From Sphingomonadaceae bacterium (lineage in GTDB: Bacteria; Pseudomonadota; Alphaproteobacteria; Sphingomonadales; Sphingomonadaceae): a stretch of 6,945 nucleotides of DNA. This document shows positions 1 through 6,439 of this stretch, one piece after another; the stretch's first letter is position 1, and every line of letters begins with the position of its first letter. The translations under genes were made by a program, and so were the position numbers. The notes under the pieces were generated by a model. That model was not told the origin of the DNA and did no database searches. It was given only the letters and a program-made list of their open reading frames with translations. The stretch covers positions 1 to 6,945 of the forward strand of contig JAEMTM010000054.1 of the NCBI GenBank assembly GCA_016462305.1, in the 5' to 3' direction.

Positions 1-2792
1 CCAGTGCCGATTTCAATGCCCAAAGGCACCGTAAGCCTCACCAAAGGTTCGGCGGCATTGGCCATGACGTTGCGGATGATCTCGCTGGCGGCGGCGACGT
101 CGGCTTGCGGCAATTCGAACACCAGTTCGTCATGCACCTGCAACAGCATTTTGACATGCCCCAGCCCGGCGGCCTGCAATGCGGGGCCCATGCGGACCAT
201 CGCGCGTTTAATGATGTCGGCGCTCGTCCCTTGGATCGGCGCGTTGATCGCGGCGCGTTCGCTGCCCTGCCGTTCGGCTTGATTGGGCGAGGAGATGCGC
301 GGGAACCATGTTTTGCGCCCGAAAAGGGTGGTCGAATGACCGCATTCGCGGACCGTGGCCATCGTCTCCTGAATATAATTGGAAATGCCGGGGAAGCGTT
401 TGAAATAGGCGTCGATGAGCGCCTGCGCCTCTTCTGGCGAGGACTCCAGACGCTTTGAAAGGCCCCAGCGCGAAATGCCATAGAGGATGGAGAAGTTGAT
501 CGTTTTGGCGCGCCCTCTTGTGTCGCGGTTGACTTCGCCAAACAGCTCAAGCGCGGTGCGGGCGTGGATATCCTCACCTTTTTCAAAGGCGTCACGCAAG
601 GGTTCGACATCGGCAAAATGCGCCGCCAAACGCAGTTCGATCTGGCTATAGTCTGCGGACAAAATGACGTTGCCGGCTTCCGCGATAAATGCGTCCCTGA
701 TCTGACGCCCCGTTTCGGTGCGGATCGGGATATTCTGCAAATTGGGGTCGGTCGAGGACAAACGCCCGGTCTGCGCGCCAACAAGGCTATAGCTTGTGTG
801 CACGCGGCCGGTTTTGGGGTCAATCTGTTGTTGCAGGCTGTCGGTGTAAGTCGATTTCAGTTTCGCCAATTGCCGCCAGTCGAGCACTTTGCGCGCGATC
901 TCTATGCCTTGCCCTGCAAGATCCTCCAACACGGTCACGTCGGTGGAATATTGCCCGGACTTGCCTTTTTTTGCGCCCTTATAGCCCATTTTGCCAAACA
1001 GGATTTCGCCCAATTGCTGCGGACTGCCAATGGTGAAGGGTTGCCCTGCAAGGCCGTGAATTTCCTTTTCGAGCAATTCCATTTGCACGGCGAATTCGGA
1101 CGACAGCCGCGCCAAAGCGGCGCGGTCAACCTTGATGCCCAGGCATTCCATTTTGGACAAAACGGGCACCAAAGGACGGTCAACCAGTTCATAGACGCTG
1201 GTCGCTTTTTCGGGGCTCAGGCGTAATTTGAGATGGTGCCACAATCGCAGCGTCACATCGGCGTCCTCCGCCGCATAACGGGTCGCGTCGGACAATGGCA
1301 CGGCGGCAAAACCAATCTGGCTTTTGCCCGTGCCCGTTACGCTTTTGTACGATATGCATGCATGGCCCAGATGCGCCTTGGAAAGCTCATCCATGCCATG
1401 CGCCTGACGCCCGGCATCCAAGGCAAAGCTCATCACCATAGTGTCGTCATAAGGCGTGATATGTACATTGTGCCGCGCCAGCACCGACATATCATATTTC
1501 AGATTCTGGCCGATTTTAAGGACTTCCGGGTCGCAAAGCAGCGGGCGTAGCTTTTCTAGCGCGGCCGCCATCGGAATCTGCTCTGGCCGTTCGGCGAACA
1601 TGTCGGTGCCGCCATGCGTCAGCGGGACATAGCATGCCTCACCCGGCGCAACCGCAAGGCTTAGCCCCACAAGGTTGGCACTTGCCGCCTGCAGACTGTC
1701 GGTTTCGGTGTCAAAACCAAGCGTGCCGGTTTCACGCGCACGGGTGATCCAATGGTCCAACCGTTTTATGTCGGTGACGCACTCATAGGCGGCTAAATCA
1801 ATTTTCGGCATGGGCGCAGGGACGGCGGACGCCCCTGTCACCGGCGCGCGTTCCGCGCCGTCGCCTGCGTTCGTCGCCTTGGGGTTGCCCGCAATCGCCT
1901 TATTGGCCGTCGCCGTATCCGCGACATGCCCAATGCGCTTCAACAGCGAATTAAACCCATGATGCTGCAAAAATTCGGCCAAAGGTTCTTCGGGGATGGC
2001 ACCCAGAACCATGTCCTCAATCGCGATGGGCAGCGGGCAATCTTCCTTTAACGTCACCAAAACCTTTGACAATCGTGCCATTTCCGCATGCGCGATTAAA
2101 TTGTCGCGCATTTTGGATGGCTTCATATCGGGCGCGGCGGCCAAGACGCTTTCAAGGTCGCCAAATTCCTGGATCAGCTTGGTCGCGGTCTTTGGGCCAA
2201 CGCCGGGGACGCCGGGAACATTGTCCACGCTATCACCCATCAACGCGAGCACATCGCCGACCTTGTCCGGACCGACGCCGAATTTCTCGAACACTTCCTC
2301 CGAACGGATGCGTTCATTTTTCATGGTGTCGAACATGTCGATGCACGGTTCGACAAGCTGCATCAGGTCCTTGTCGCTGCTGACAATCGTGACATGCCAG
2401 CCAGCCGCGCAGGCCGCTTTGGCATAGCTTGCGATCATGTCATCGGCCTCGACATCTTCTTCTTCAATCAATGGCAGGGAAAATGCGCGGGTCGCGTCGC
2501 GGATCATCGGAAATTGGGGCTTTAGGTCTTCGGGCGGGTCGGGGCGATGCGCCTTATATTGGTCATAAATCCGGTTGCGGAATGTCTGGCTGGATTTATC
2601 CAACACCACCGCCATATGCGTCGGGCCATCGGCCTGGTTCAAATCATCCGCCAGCTTCCACAGCATCGTCGTATAGCCATAGACTGCGCCCACCGGCTCC
2701 CCATGCTTATTGGTCAGCGGTGGCAGCCGGTGATAGGCGCGGAAAATATAGGCGGAGCCGTCAACGAGGTAGAGATGCTTTTGGTCAGACAT
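1..2792 (-). CDS. polA: DNA polymerase I, C-terminus cut by window edge
   Basis: DNA polymerase I joins repair and lagging-strand synthesis: it removes RNA primers with its 5'-3' nuclease and fills the gap. Read leftward from ATG 2792, the frame is open for 930 codons with no frameshift. It ends inside the IEIGTG stretch near the family C-terminus, so probably only about ten residues are missing (E. coli PolI is 928 aa). Three domains are visible. The FEN-type 5'-3' nuclease (about 1-290) has acidic residues D11, D65, E115, D117, D118, D140, D142, D187 and D190 and the GDSVDNVPGVPGVGPKTA helix-hairpin-helix. The 3'-5' proofreading exonuclease (about 340-540) has FDTETD (D361, E363), NLKYD (D434) and YAAED (Y506, D510), so it looks active. 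The polymerase (about 560 to the end) has motif A ADYSQIE (D714), O-helix RAKTINFSILYG (F767 at the nucleotide-selectivity position) and motif C VHDELVFE (D888, E889). A variable linker of about 40 residues precedes the exonuclease. The start has a weak Shine-Dalgarno sequence. Family and motifs are certain. Confidence 0.98.
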   Translation of the reverse strand, partial: MSDQKHLYLVDGSAYIFRAYHRLPPLTNKHGEPVGAVYGYTTMLWKLADDLNQADGPTHMAVVLDKSSQTFRNRIYDQYKAHRPDPPEDLKPQFPMIRDATRAFSLPLIEEEDVEADDMIASYAKAACAAGWHVTIVSSDKDLMQLVEPCIDMFDTMKNERIRSEEVFEKFGVGPDKVGDVLALMGDSVDNVPGVPGVGPKTATKLIQEFGDLESVLAAAPDMKPSKMRDNLIAHAEMARLSKVLVTLKEDCPLPIAIEDMVLGAIPEEPLAEFLQHHGFNSLLKRIGHVADTATANKAIAGNPKATNAGDGAERAPVTGASAVPAPMPKIDLAAYECVTDIKRLDHWITRARETGTLGFDTETDSLQAASANLVGLSLAVAPGEACYVPLTHGGTDMFAERPEQIPMAAALEKLRPLLCDPEVLKIGQNLKYDMSVLARHNVHITPYDDTMVMSFALDAGRQAHGMDELSKAHLGHACISYKSVTGTGKSQIGFAAVPLSDATRYAAEDADVTLRLWHHLKLRLSPEKATSVYELVDRPLVPVLSKMECLGIKVDRAALARLSSEFAVQMELLEKEIHGLAGQPFTIGSPQQLGEILFGKMGYKGAKKGKSGQYSTDVTVLEDLAGQGIEIARKVLDWRQLAKLKSTYTDSLQQQIDPKTGRVHTSYSLVGAQTGRLSSTDPNLQNIPIRTETGRQIRDAFIAEAGNVILSADYSQIELRLAAHFADVEPLRDAFEKGEDIHARTALELFGEVNRDTRGRAKTINFSILYGISRWGLSKRLESSPEEAQALIDAYFKRFPGISNYIQETMATVRECGHSTTLFGRKTWFPRISSPNQAERQGSERAAINAPIQGTSADIIKRAMVRMGPALQAAGLGHVKMLLQVHDELVFELPQADVAAASEIIRNVMANAAEPLVRLTVPLGIEIGT

Positions 2793-2795
2793 AAA

Positions 2796-2809
2796 GCTGC
2801 GATAGCAGC
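2796..2809 (-). promoter_or_regulatory. Small hairpin immediately upstream of the polA start codon
   Basis: On the minus strand the sequence GCTGC-TATC-GCAGC forms a perfect 5-bp stem with a 4-base loop. It ends three bases before the polA ATG. It sits where the ribosome binding site should be, and no clear purine-rich Shine-Dalgarno sequence is present nearby. It could lower polA translation, or it could be chance. The structure is seen directly; the role is inference. Confidence 0.3.
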
Positions 2810-2861
2810 CCGTTTTGGCCAAGTCTTTTGCTAATTTACTGCTTTGGCATTGTGCAAAATT

Positions 2862-3740
2862 TTAGCGCGACCCGCGCCACAAAATCAACCCGCTTGCGAT
2901 TATGATGCCTGCGCCTGCAAGGGACATGAGGTCTGGCCAATCGCCAAATAATATTATCCCAAGCCCGATAGCGATTAACAGTTGGACATAGGTCATGGGC
3001 GCAATTTCTGCGGCAGAGGCGCGCGTCGTTCCCATGAATATCAACCAATGCGCAACGCTTGCGGTGACGGCAACCAACGTGCAGCGGGCGATGATCGTCC
3101 AATCGGGCATCCCGACCACAAGCGCGTCAACGCCGGAAAAATGGCCGATAACGGCCGCACTGAAGACGAAGGGCATAGCGACCGACGCCACCAGAAACTG
3201 CATCAGCAATGGCGCGCCTGCCCCCGCCACGGCGCGGTTGCCGATAATGACCAATGCCATGCTCATGGCAGCCACCAGCGGAAGCACCGCCACCCATCCC
3301 AGCTCGGCAACATTGGGCCGCATGATGAGCAGCACGCCGCCAAAGGCAAGCAAGATGGCCACCCATTTGGTCGCATGGGTGCGTTCATGCAAGAAAATGG
3401 CGCTGAAAATCGCCGTAATCATGGGGCTGGTAAACCCAATGGCTGTCGCATCTGCCAAAGGCATCAGAAATATGGAGGAAAAGAAGCAGATCGTTGCCAA
3501 CGCCACCGAAAACCCACGCAACAACTGCACTTTGGGCATGGGCATGGCAAAACCCTGCCGCCCTTCTTTCAGGAAAAGCAAAGTGCCAAGTCCAATTGCA
3601 CCAATCGCATAGCGCAGCGCCGCAACAGCGGTACCCGGCCACGCCCCCGCGATAGATTTGATGACCGCATCGCCAATCGACAAAAGCGCAAAGCCGCACA
3701 GCGCGTATAATAAGCCCGACCGAGCCGACGATGATGTCAC
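2862..3740 (-). CDS. DMT superfamily (EamA domain) inner-membrane transporter
   Basis: This is a 292-residue polytopic membrane protein built from two EamA repeats (about 9-140 and 147-288), the usual length and layout of drug/metabolite transporters with ten helices. Hydrophobic segments fall near residues 11-29, 36-56, 75-93, 98-117, 124-140, 147-167, 177-199, 214-234, 245-265 and 270-288. Typical family sequence closes each half: the TSPMITAIFSAIFLHER region followed by GGVLLIMRP in the first, and AEIAPMTYVQLLIAI followed by the FGDWPD loop in the second. The start is GTG at 3740, supported by AGGGA (3748-3752) seven bases upstream; the first helix begins only about ten residues in, so a later start would damage it. 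The gene lies 69 bases upstream of polA on the same strand with no obvious terminator between, so readthrough into polA is possible. The substrate cannot be read from sequence; family members export amino acids, nucleosides or other small metabolites. Confidence 0.93.
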   Translation of the reverse strand: MTSSSARSGLLYALCGFALLSIGDAVIKSIAGAWPGTAVAALRYAIGAIGLGTLLFLKEGRQGFAMPMPKVQLLRGFSVALATICFFSSIFLMPLADATAIGFTSPMITAIFSAIFLHERTHATKWVAILLAFGGVLLIMRPNVAELGWVAVLPLVAAMSMALVIIGNRAVAGAGAPLLMQFLVASVAMPFVFSAAVIGHFSGVDALVVGMPDWTIIARCTLVAVTASVAHWLIFMGTTRASAAEIAPMTYVQLLIAIGLGIILFGDWPDLMSLAGAGIIIASGLILWRGSR

Positions 3741-3982
3741 GTAATTTTCCCTAAAAGCTGCGCCGCCTTAATCGGCTTTGGGCAGAATAGAAAGCAGCGC
3801 AGAGTTTGAACCAAACATAAGAGTCACGGCCTGCATACCCAAATTGTTCACCATTTTTGGTTAGCACGCCATTATGAACAACAATGGTCCACTGAAGCAG
3901 ACATCACGGATAAAGCCATCCACGCATGATCTTGCCAGATAGTTTGTTCAAACGCTTGCATGGGATTGCGCATAATCCAGCT
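3741..3982. other. Intergenic spacer between nitrilase and EamA genes
   Basis: This 242-base spacer has no recognised gene. On the minus strand it contains two short ORFs: 33 codons at 3872-3973, starting nine bases after the nitrilase stop, and 28 codons at 3768-3854. It also holds four TTGTTCA/TGAAC-type elements: GTTTG-AAC-CAAAC (3804-3816), TTGTTCA (3844-3850), TGAACAA (3875-3881) and GTTTG-TT-CAAAC (3942-3953). The transporter ribosome binding site is at its left end. No convincing terminator with a U-tract was found for the nitrilase gene. Confidence 0.6.
3768..3854 (-). CDS. Candidate 28-residue small ORF upstream of the transporter
   Basis: From ATG 3854 on the minus strand, 28 codons run to a TAA at 3770-3768. 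The stop lies 27 bases before the transporter GTG. The start of the peptide reads MVNNLGMQAVTLMFG, and it ends in a hydrophobic stretch followed by PKAD. Later in-frame ATGs at codons 7 and 13 are alternatives. No Shine-Dalgarno sequence is visible before any of them, and I do not recognise the peptide. It could be a leader peptide coupled to the transporter, a small membrane peptide, or chance reading in non-coding sequence. The last is the default. Confidence 0.18.
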   Translation of the reverse strand: MVNNLGMQAVTLMFGSNSALLSILPKAD

Positions 3983-4810
3983 TCATCCGGCAATAACGGG
4001 CGAAGGAATGATACGCCGGTTTGCATGGACAGGAATCTGCTCGCGCACCCGCTTTATAATGTCGAGGTCCAGATCGACGCACGCTAGGCCGGGCGAACTG
4101 CCCATATCGAGCAATATCGTGCCCCAGGGGTCGACCACAAGCGAATGTCCATAAGTTTGGCGACCATCTTCATGAACACCGCATTGTGCCGCCGCGATAA
4201 TGAATGCCGTGCTTTCAATCGCCCTTGCACGCAAAAGCGTGTGCCAATGCGCCTCACCCGTGGGGACCGTAAAGGCAGATGGTAGCGTAATCATATCAAC
4301 GCCAGACTTGGCATAAGCGCTAAACAGATCGGGAAAGCGCATGTCATAGCAGATCGCGAGCCCCATGCGGCCAAGCGGTGTTTGCACCATAACGGGTTGT
4401 TCTCCGCCGATATACGCGGATGACTCACGCCAACTTTCACCCGACGCCAGATCAACATCAAATAGATGCATTTTGTCGTAACGGCCCGCAATTGCGCCGT
4501 CTGGCGAGATTATTATGCTGCGATTGGCTAACTTCTCCGCGCCGTCGTCCAAAATGGGCATCGAACCAATATGGACCCATATCCGATGTCGAGCAGCCGC
4601 CGCGATCAGACCTTGCAGTGCCATGCTAACTGATTCGTTTGCCATATATTTTCGAGCCCGCGCACGGTCACGGTCGATCATAATCGCCATCTCTGGCGCA
4701 AAATACATAGCCGCCTTAGCTTCGGCGGCGCTGGCAATAGCATCTGCCATATCCGACGCGTTGCGCATCGGATCAATGCAACTTGTCATCTGATGCACGG
4801 CTATACGCAT
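3983..4810 (-). CDS. Carbon-nitrogen hydrolase, nitrilase superfamily (Nit-like amidase)
   Basis: This 275-residue cytoplasmic enzyme has the full catalytic set of the nitrilase superfamily: glutamate E40 in FAPEMA, lysine K113 in GRYDKMHLFD, and nucleophile cysteine C154 in GLAICYDMRFPDLF. A second conserved glutamate, E129, sits in the WRES motif. Length and motif spacing match the Nit1/Nit2 branch, whose members hydrolyse omega-amides such as deaminated glutathione or alpha-ketoglutaramate as metabolite repair. The GRYDKMHLFDVD and RFPDLF signatures fit that branch better than true nitrilases, but the exact substrate is not proven by sequence. The start ATG at 4810 places MRIAVHQM at the usual first beta strand, and AGGG lies about seven bases upstream. 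The gene is divergent from the small secreted protein gene and is followed by a 242-base spacer. No truncation or missing catalytic residue was seen. Confidence 0.93.
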   Translation of the reverse strand: MRIAVHQMTSCIDPMRNASDMADAIASAAEAKAAMYFAPEMAIMIDRDRARARKYMANESVSMALQGLIAAAARHRIWVHIGSMPILDDGAEKLANRSIIISPDGAIAGRYDKMHLFDVDLASGESWRESSAYIGGEQPVMVQTPLGRMGLAICYDMRFPDLFSAYAKSGVDMITLPSAFTVPTGEAHWHTLLRARAIESTAFIIAAAQCGVHEDGRQTYGHSLVVDPWGTILLDMGSSPGLACVDLDLDIIKRVREQIPVHANRRIIPSPVIAG

Positions 4811-4824
4811 GAAAACCCTGATAG

Positions 4825-4830
4825 ATTATA
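4825..4830 (-). promoter_or_regulatory. Possible -10 element for the nitrilase gene
   Basis: On the minus strand a perfect TATAAT lies 14 bases upstream of the ATG, in an AT-rich stretch. No good -35 element is found 16-18 bases further upstream. At this spacing the 5' leader would be very short and might lack room for the AGGG ribosome binding site, so this may be a chance match. Confidence 0.22.
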
Positions 4831-4982
4831 TTAAATGTAAAAAGATGTTATTTGATGTCGTTCATTTCACTGGGTAAGCAATATTGTAGGAATTATGCAA
4901 CACTAGGGAAATTATTTAGAAAGTCGAAATTTTACAAGATTCATGGGTTGAATTCGCAGCGGGACCGTGTATTGGAAGCTCC

Positions 4983-4999
4983 GAAGTGTAACGCACTTC
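4983..4999 (+). promoter_or_regulatory. Hairpin in the leader of the small secreted protein gene
   Basis: GAAGTG at 4983-4988 pairs perfectly with CACTTC at 4994-4999, and a T-G wobble can extend the stem to seven pairs around an AAC loop. It ends six bases before the AAGGAG ribosome binding site (5006-5011), which is left exposed. That position fits a 5' mRNA-stabilising stem or a protein-binding site. The structure is directly visible; the role is inferred. The promoter itself, somewhere in the AT-rich 4811-4980, could not be resolved. Confidence 0.4.
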
Positions 5000-5018
5000 A
5001 GCAATAAGGAGCTCTATA

Positions 5019-5276
5019 ATGCGTTTCGGTAAGATTTCTCTCGCTGCTATTGCGGCCGCTTCACTCGTAAGCGCGCCAGTAATGGCTGAATCCCTTTCGC
5101 CAGCTGCAAAGGCAGTTGGCGCTTCCAAGGTAAAGCGCGTAGGCGCTAACGCCAAGGCAGAAAGCAAGCTTGGCGGCGGAAGCGGCGTAATCGTTGCTGT
5201 TCTGGCTGCGGCTGCCGTAATCGGTGGTATCGTTATTGCTTCAGGCAATGACGACAATAAACCAAAAAGCCCCTGA
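5019..5276 (+). CDS. Small secreted/membrane-anchored protein of unknown function (85 aa)
   Basis: This is probably a real gene. AAGGAG at 5006-5011 lies seven bases before the ATG, and a strong terminator follows. The N-terminus (about 1-23) is a classic Sec signal peptide: MRFGK, an Ala/Ser/Leu-rich core, and a likely signal-peptidase I site after VMA (A23). The mature part of about 62 residues has a basic, Ala-rich linker (about 24-51, with K31, K37, K39, R40, K46 and K50), a Gly-rich hinge LGGGSG (51-56), one hydrophobic segment (about 57-75) and a short hydrophilic end GNDDNKPKSP. The expected product is a small periplasmic or inner-membrane protein with one membrane-spanning helix. I associate proteins of this plan, ending in a DD...P.SP-like tail, with sphingomonads, but I know no assigned function. 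Valine codons are only GTA (6) and GTT (4), unlike galE, which suggests selection for strong expression or a different origin. It is divergent from the nitrilase gene. Confidence 0.85.
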   Translation: MRFGKISLAAIAAASLVSAPVMAESLSPAAKAVGASKVKRVGANAKAESKLGGGSGVIVAVLAAAAVIGGIVIASGNDDNKPKSP

Positions 5277-5300
5277 TTATTTCAGGACTTTGCTTTAATT

Positions 5301-5327
5301 AGGCGGTCTTCGGGCCGCCTTTTTTTT
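5301..5327 (+). terminator. Rho-independent terminator with UUCG tetraloop
   Basis: Arms AGGCGGTC (5301-5308) and GGCCGCCT (5313-5320) form an eight-pair stem with one T-G wobble, closed by a C(TTCG)G loop, one of the most stable RNA tetraloops. An uninterrupted run of T follows (5320-5327). It lies 24 bases after the stop of the small secreted protein gene and should insulate it from galE. Confidence 0.92.
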
Positions 5328-5363
5328 GTTCTCGAACGTTGATAAAGCGACTCTGTCCGACAG
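5328..5363 (+). promoter_or_regulatory. Two short dyads in the galE leader
   Basis: Between the terminator and galE lie GTTC-TC-GAAC (5328-5337) and CTGTC-C-GACAG (5353-5363). Both are small inverted repeats that could be operator half-sites. galE needs its own promoter here because the upstream unit is terminated, but no convincing -35/-10 pair was found. Dyads this short often occur by chance. Confidence 0.2.
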
Positions 5364-5390
5364 GCTTGCGTGGGTTTGGAAAAAAACAAG

Positions 5391-6395
5391 ATGACACAGA
5401 AGCTCAACGTTCTTGTGACGGGCGGTGCGGGATATATTGGCAGCCACGCGGTCTTGGCTCTCATTGACGCTGGCCATCGCCCGATAGTCATTGATAATCT
5501 TGTCACCGGATTTCGCTGGGCAATAGCGGATGAAGCGACCTTTTATGAAGGTGACATTAGCGATTCGGACCTTGTTCTAAAAATCATCGGTGAACAGGCC
5601 ATCGACGCCATCATGCATTTCGCAGGATCGATCGTCGTCCCCGAATCGGTCGAAAATCCCCTAAAATATTACAATAACAACACAGCCAAGAGCCGAAGCC
5701 TGATCGAATCCGCTGTCTCTGCCGGCGTTCGGCACATGATATTTTCCTCCACCGCCGCAACATACGGCATCCCCGAATCAAGCCCCGTGCGTGAAGACAT
5801 GCCGACCATACCGATCAATCCCTATGGGACGTCGAAATTGATGACGGAAATGATGCTGCGCGATGTCGCCGCTGCGCATGATTTCAATTATTGCGCCTTG
5901 CGTTACTTCAACGTTGCCGGGGCGGACCCTTTGTGCCGGACCGGCCAATCCACCGTTGGCGCGACCCATTTGCTAAAAATCGCGGTGGAGGCGGCCTTAG
6001 GCAAGCGCGCCAGCGTCAGCGTGTTCGGCACGGACTATGCGACGGAGGATGGAACGGGCGTGCGCGACTATATTCATGTCAGCGACCTTGCATCGGCGCA
6101 TGTCATCGCTTTGGAGGCGCTTGTGGCCGACCCGGAACGCAGTCATACGCTGAATTGCGGATACGGTCATGGCTATTCGGTTCTACAAGTGCTCGATGCC
6201 GTTGACCGCGTGACCAACAATAGATTGGACCGCAAAATGGAGGGCCGCCGCGCTGGCGATCCTGACGCGCTCATTTCCGACAATAGGGCGATCAAAGACC
6301 GTTTTGGCTGGCAACCGCAATATGATGACTTGGACAAAATCGTCCAACACGCGCTCGCGTGGGAACGGCGGCTGACCGATATTCAGGGCACATAA
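5391..6395 (+). CDS. galE: UDP-glucose 4-epimerase
   Basis: GalE interconverts UDP-glucose and UDP-galactose using tightly bound NAD+, supplying galactose units for envelope polysaccharide and galactose metabolism. The 334-residue product is the usual length for the extended short-chain dehydrogenase family. Visible features are the NAD-binding loop TGGAGYIG (residues 10-17) after the first beta strand, the SST segment (119-121) with the catalytic Ser/Thr, and the YGTSK motif with catalytic Y145 and K149. RYFNVAGA, the nucleotide-sugar-binding GTGVRDYIHVSDLA and the C-terminal RRAGDPDALISDN also match GalE. I chose ATG 5391 because it gives the family N-terminus (MTQKLNVLVTGG) and has GGAAAA about ten bases upstream. 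An in-frame GTG at 5370 would add seven polar residues and cannot be fully excluded. The gene follows a strong terminator, so it is transcribed separately from the small-protein gene, and it has no terminator of its own before hslV. A related sugar-nucleotide 4-epimerase specificity is possible. Confidence 0.95.
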   Translation: MTQKLNVLVTGGAGYIGSHAVLALIDAGHRPIVIDNLVTGFRWAIADEATFYEGDISDSDLVLKIIGEQAIDAIMHFAGSIVVPESVENPLKYYNNNTAKSRSLIESAVSAGVRHMIFSSTAATYGIPESSPVREDMPTIPINPYGTSKLMTEMMLRDVAAAHDFNYCALRYFNVAGADPLCRTGQSTVGATHLLKIAVEAALGKRASVSVFGTDYATEDGTGVRDYIHVSDLASAHVIALEALVADPERSHTLNCGYGHGYSVLQVLDAVDRVTNNRLDRKMEGRRAGDPDALISDNRAIKDRFGWQPQYDDLDKIVQHALAWERRLTDIQGT

Positions 6396-6402
6396 TCGCT
6401 CA

Positions 6403-6432
6403 CTTGCGCTTTGGGCGGATGTTTCCCATATT
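6403..6432 (+). promoter_or_regulatory. Sigma-32 (heat-shock) type promoter for hslV
   Basis: CTTGCGC (6403-6409) and CCCATATT (6425-6432) are separated by 15 bases, close to the RpoH consensus of CTTGAAA and CCCCATNT. hslVU is a classic heat-shock operon, so the context supports the match. The -10 ends seven bases before the hslV ATG, which puts the predicted transcript start at or beside the start codon. The match is seen; the activity is inferred. Confidence 0.55.
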
Positions 6433-6439
6433 CCGGCTT

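Noticed and set aside
38..823. 261-codon minus-strand ORF in the polA region
   Set aside because: It lies in a different frame from the polA motifs and is rich in Arg, Pro and Ser. The real polA frame is uninterrupted through this stretch.
564..1226. 220-codon plus-strand ORF in the polA region
   Set aside because: It is antisense to the polA polymerase domain, whose motifs A, B and C are intact in frame on the minus strand.
2982..3710. 242-codon plus-strand ORF opposite the transporter gene
   Set aside because: Its translation is full of His, Arg, Gln and Asn with no family features, as expected for the antisense of hydrophobic-helix codons. The minus-strand EamA reading is unambiguous.
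3844..3953. Alphaproteobacterial LexA box (GTTC-N7-GTTC) among the GTTC-containing elements, also considered at 5328-5340
   Set aside because: No pair of GTTC repeats with the required seven-base spacing is present. The repeats are inverted or spaced differently.
3872..3973. 33-codon minus-strand ORF just after the nitrilase stop
   Set aside because: There is only a weak GGA as ribosome binding site, no recognisable sequence and no hydrophobic or motif pattern. Chance length is likely in this spacer.
4916..5257. 113-codon minus-strand ORF opposite the small secreted protein gene
   Set aside because: The plus-strand gene has a ribosome binding site, signal peptide and terminator. The minus-strand frame is low-complexity Ala/Thr/Ile with no ribosome binding site identified.
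5370..5390. GTG at 5370 as the galE start
   Set aside because: It would add seven polar residues ahead of the normal GalE N-terminus. ATG 5391 fits the family better, although a weak AGG upstream of the GTG means this is not absolute.
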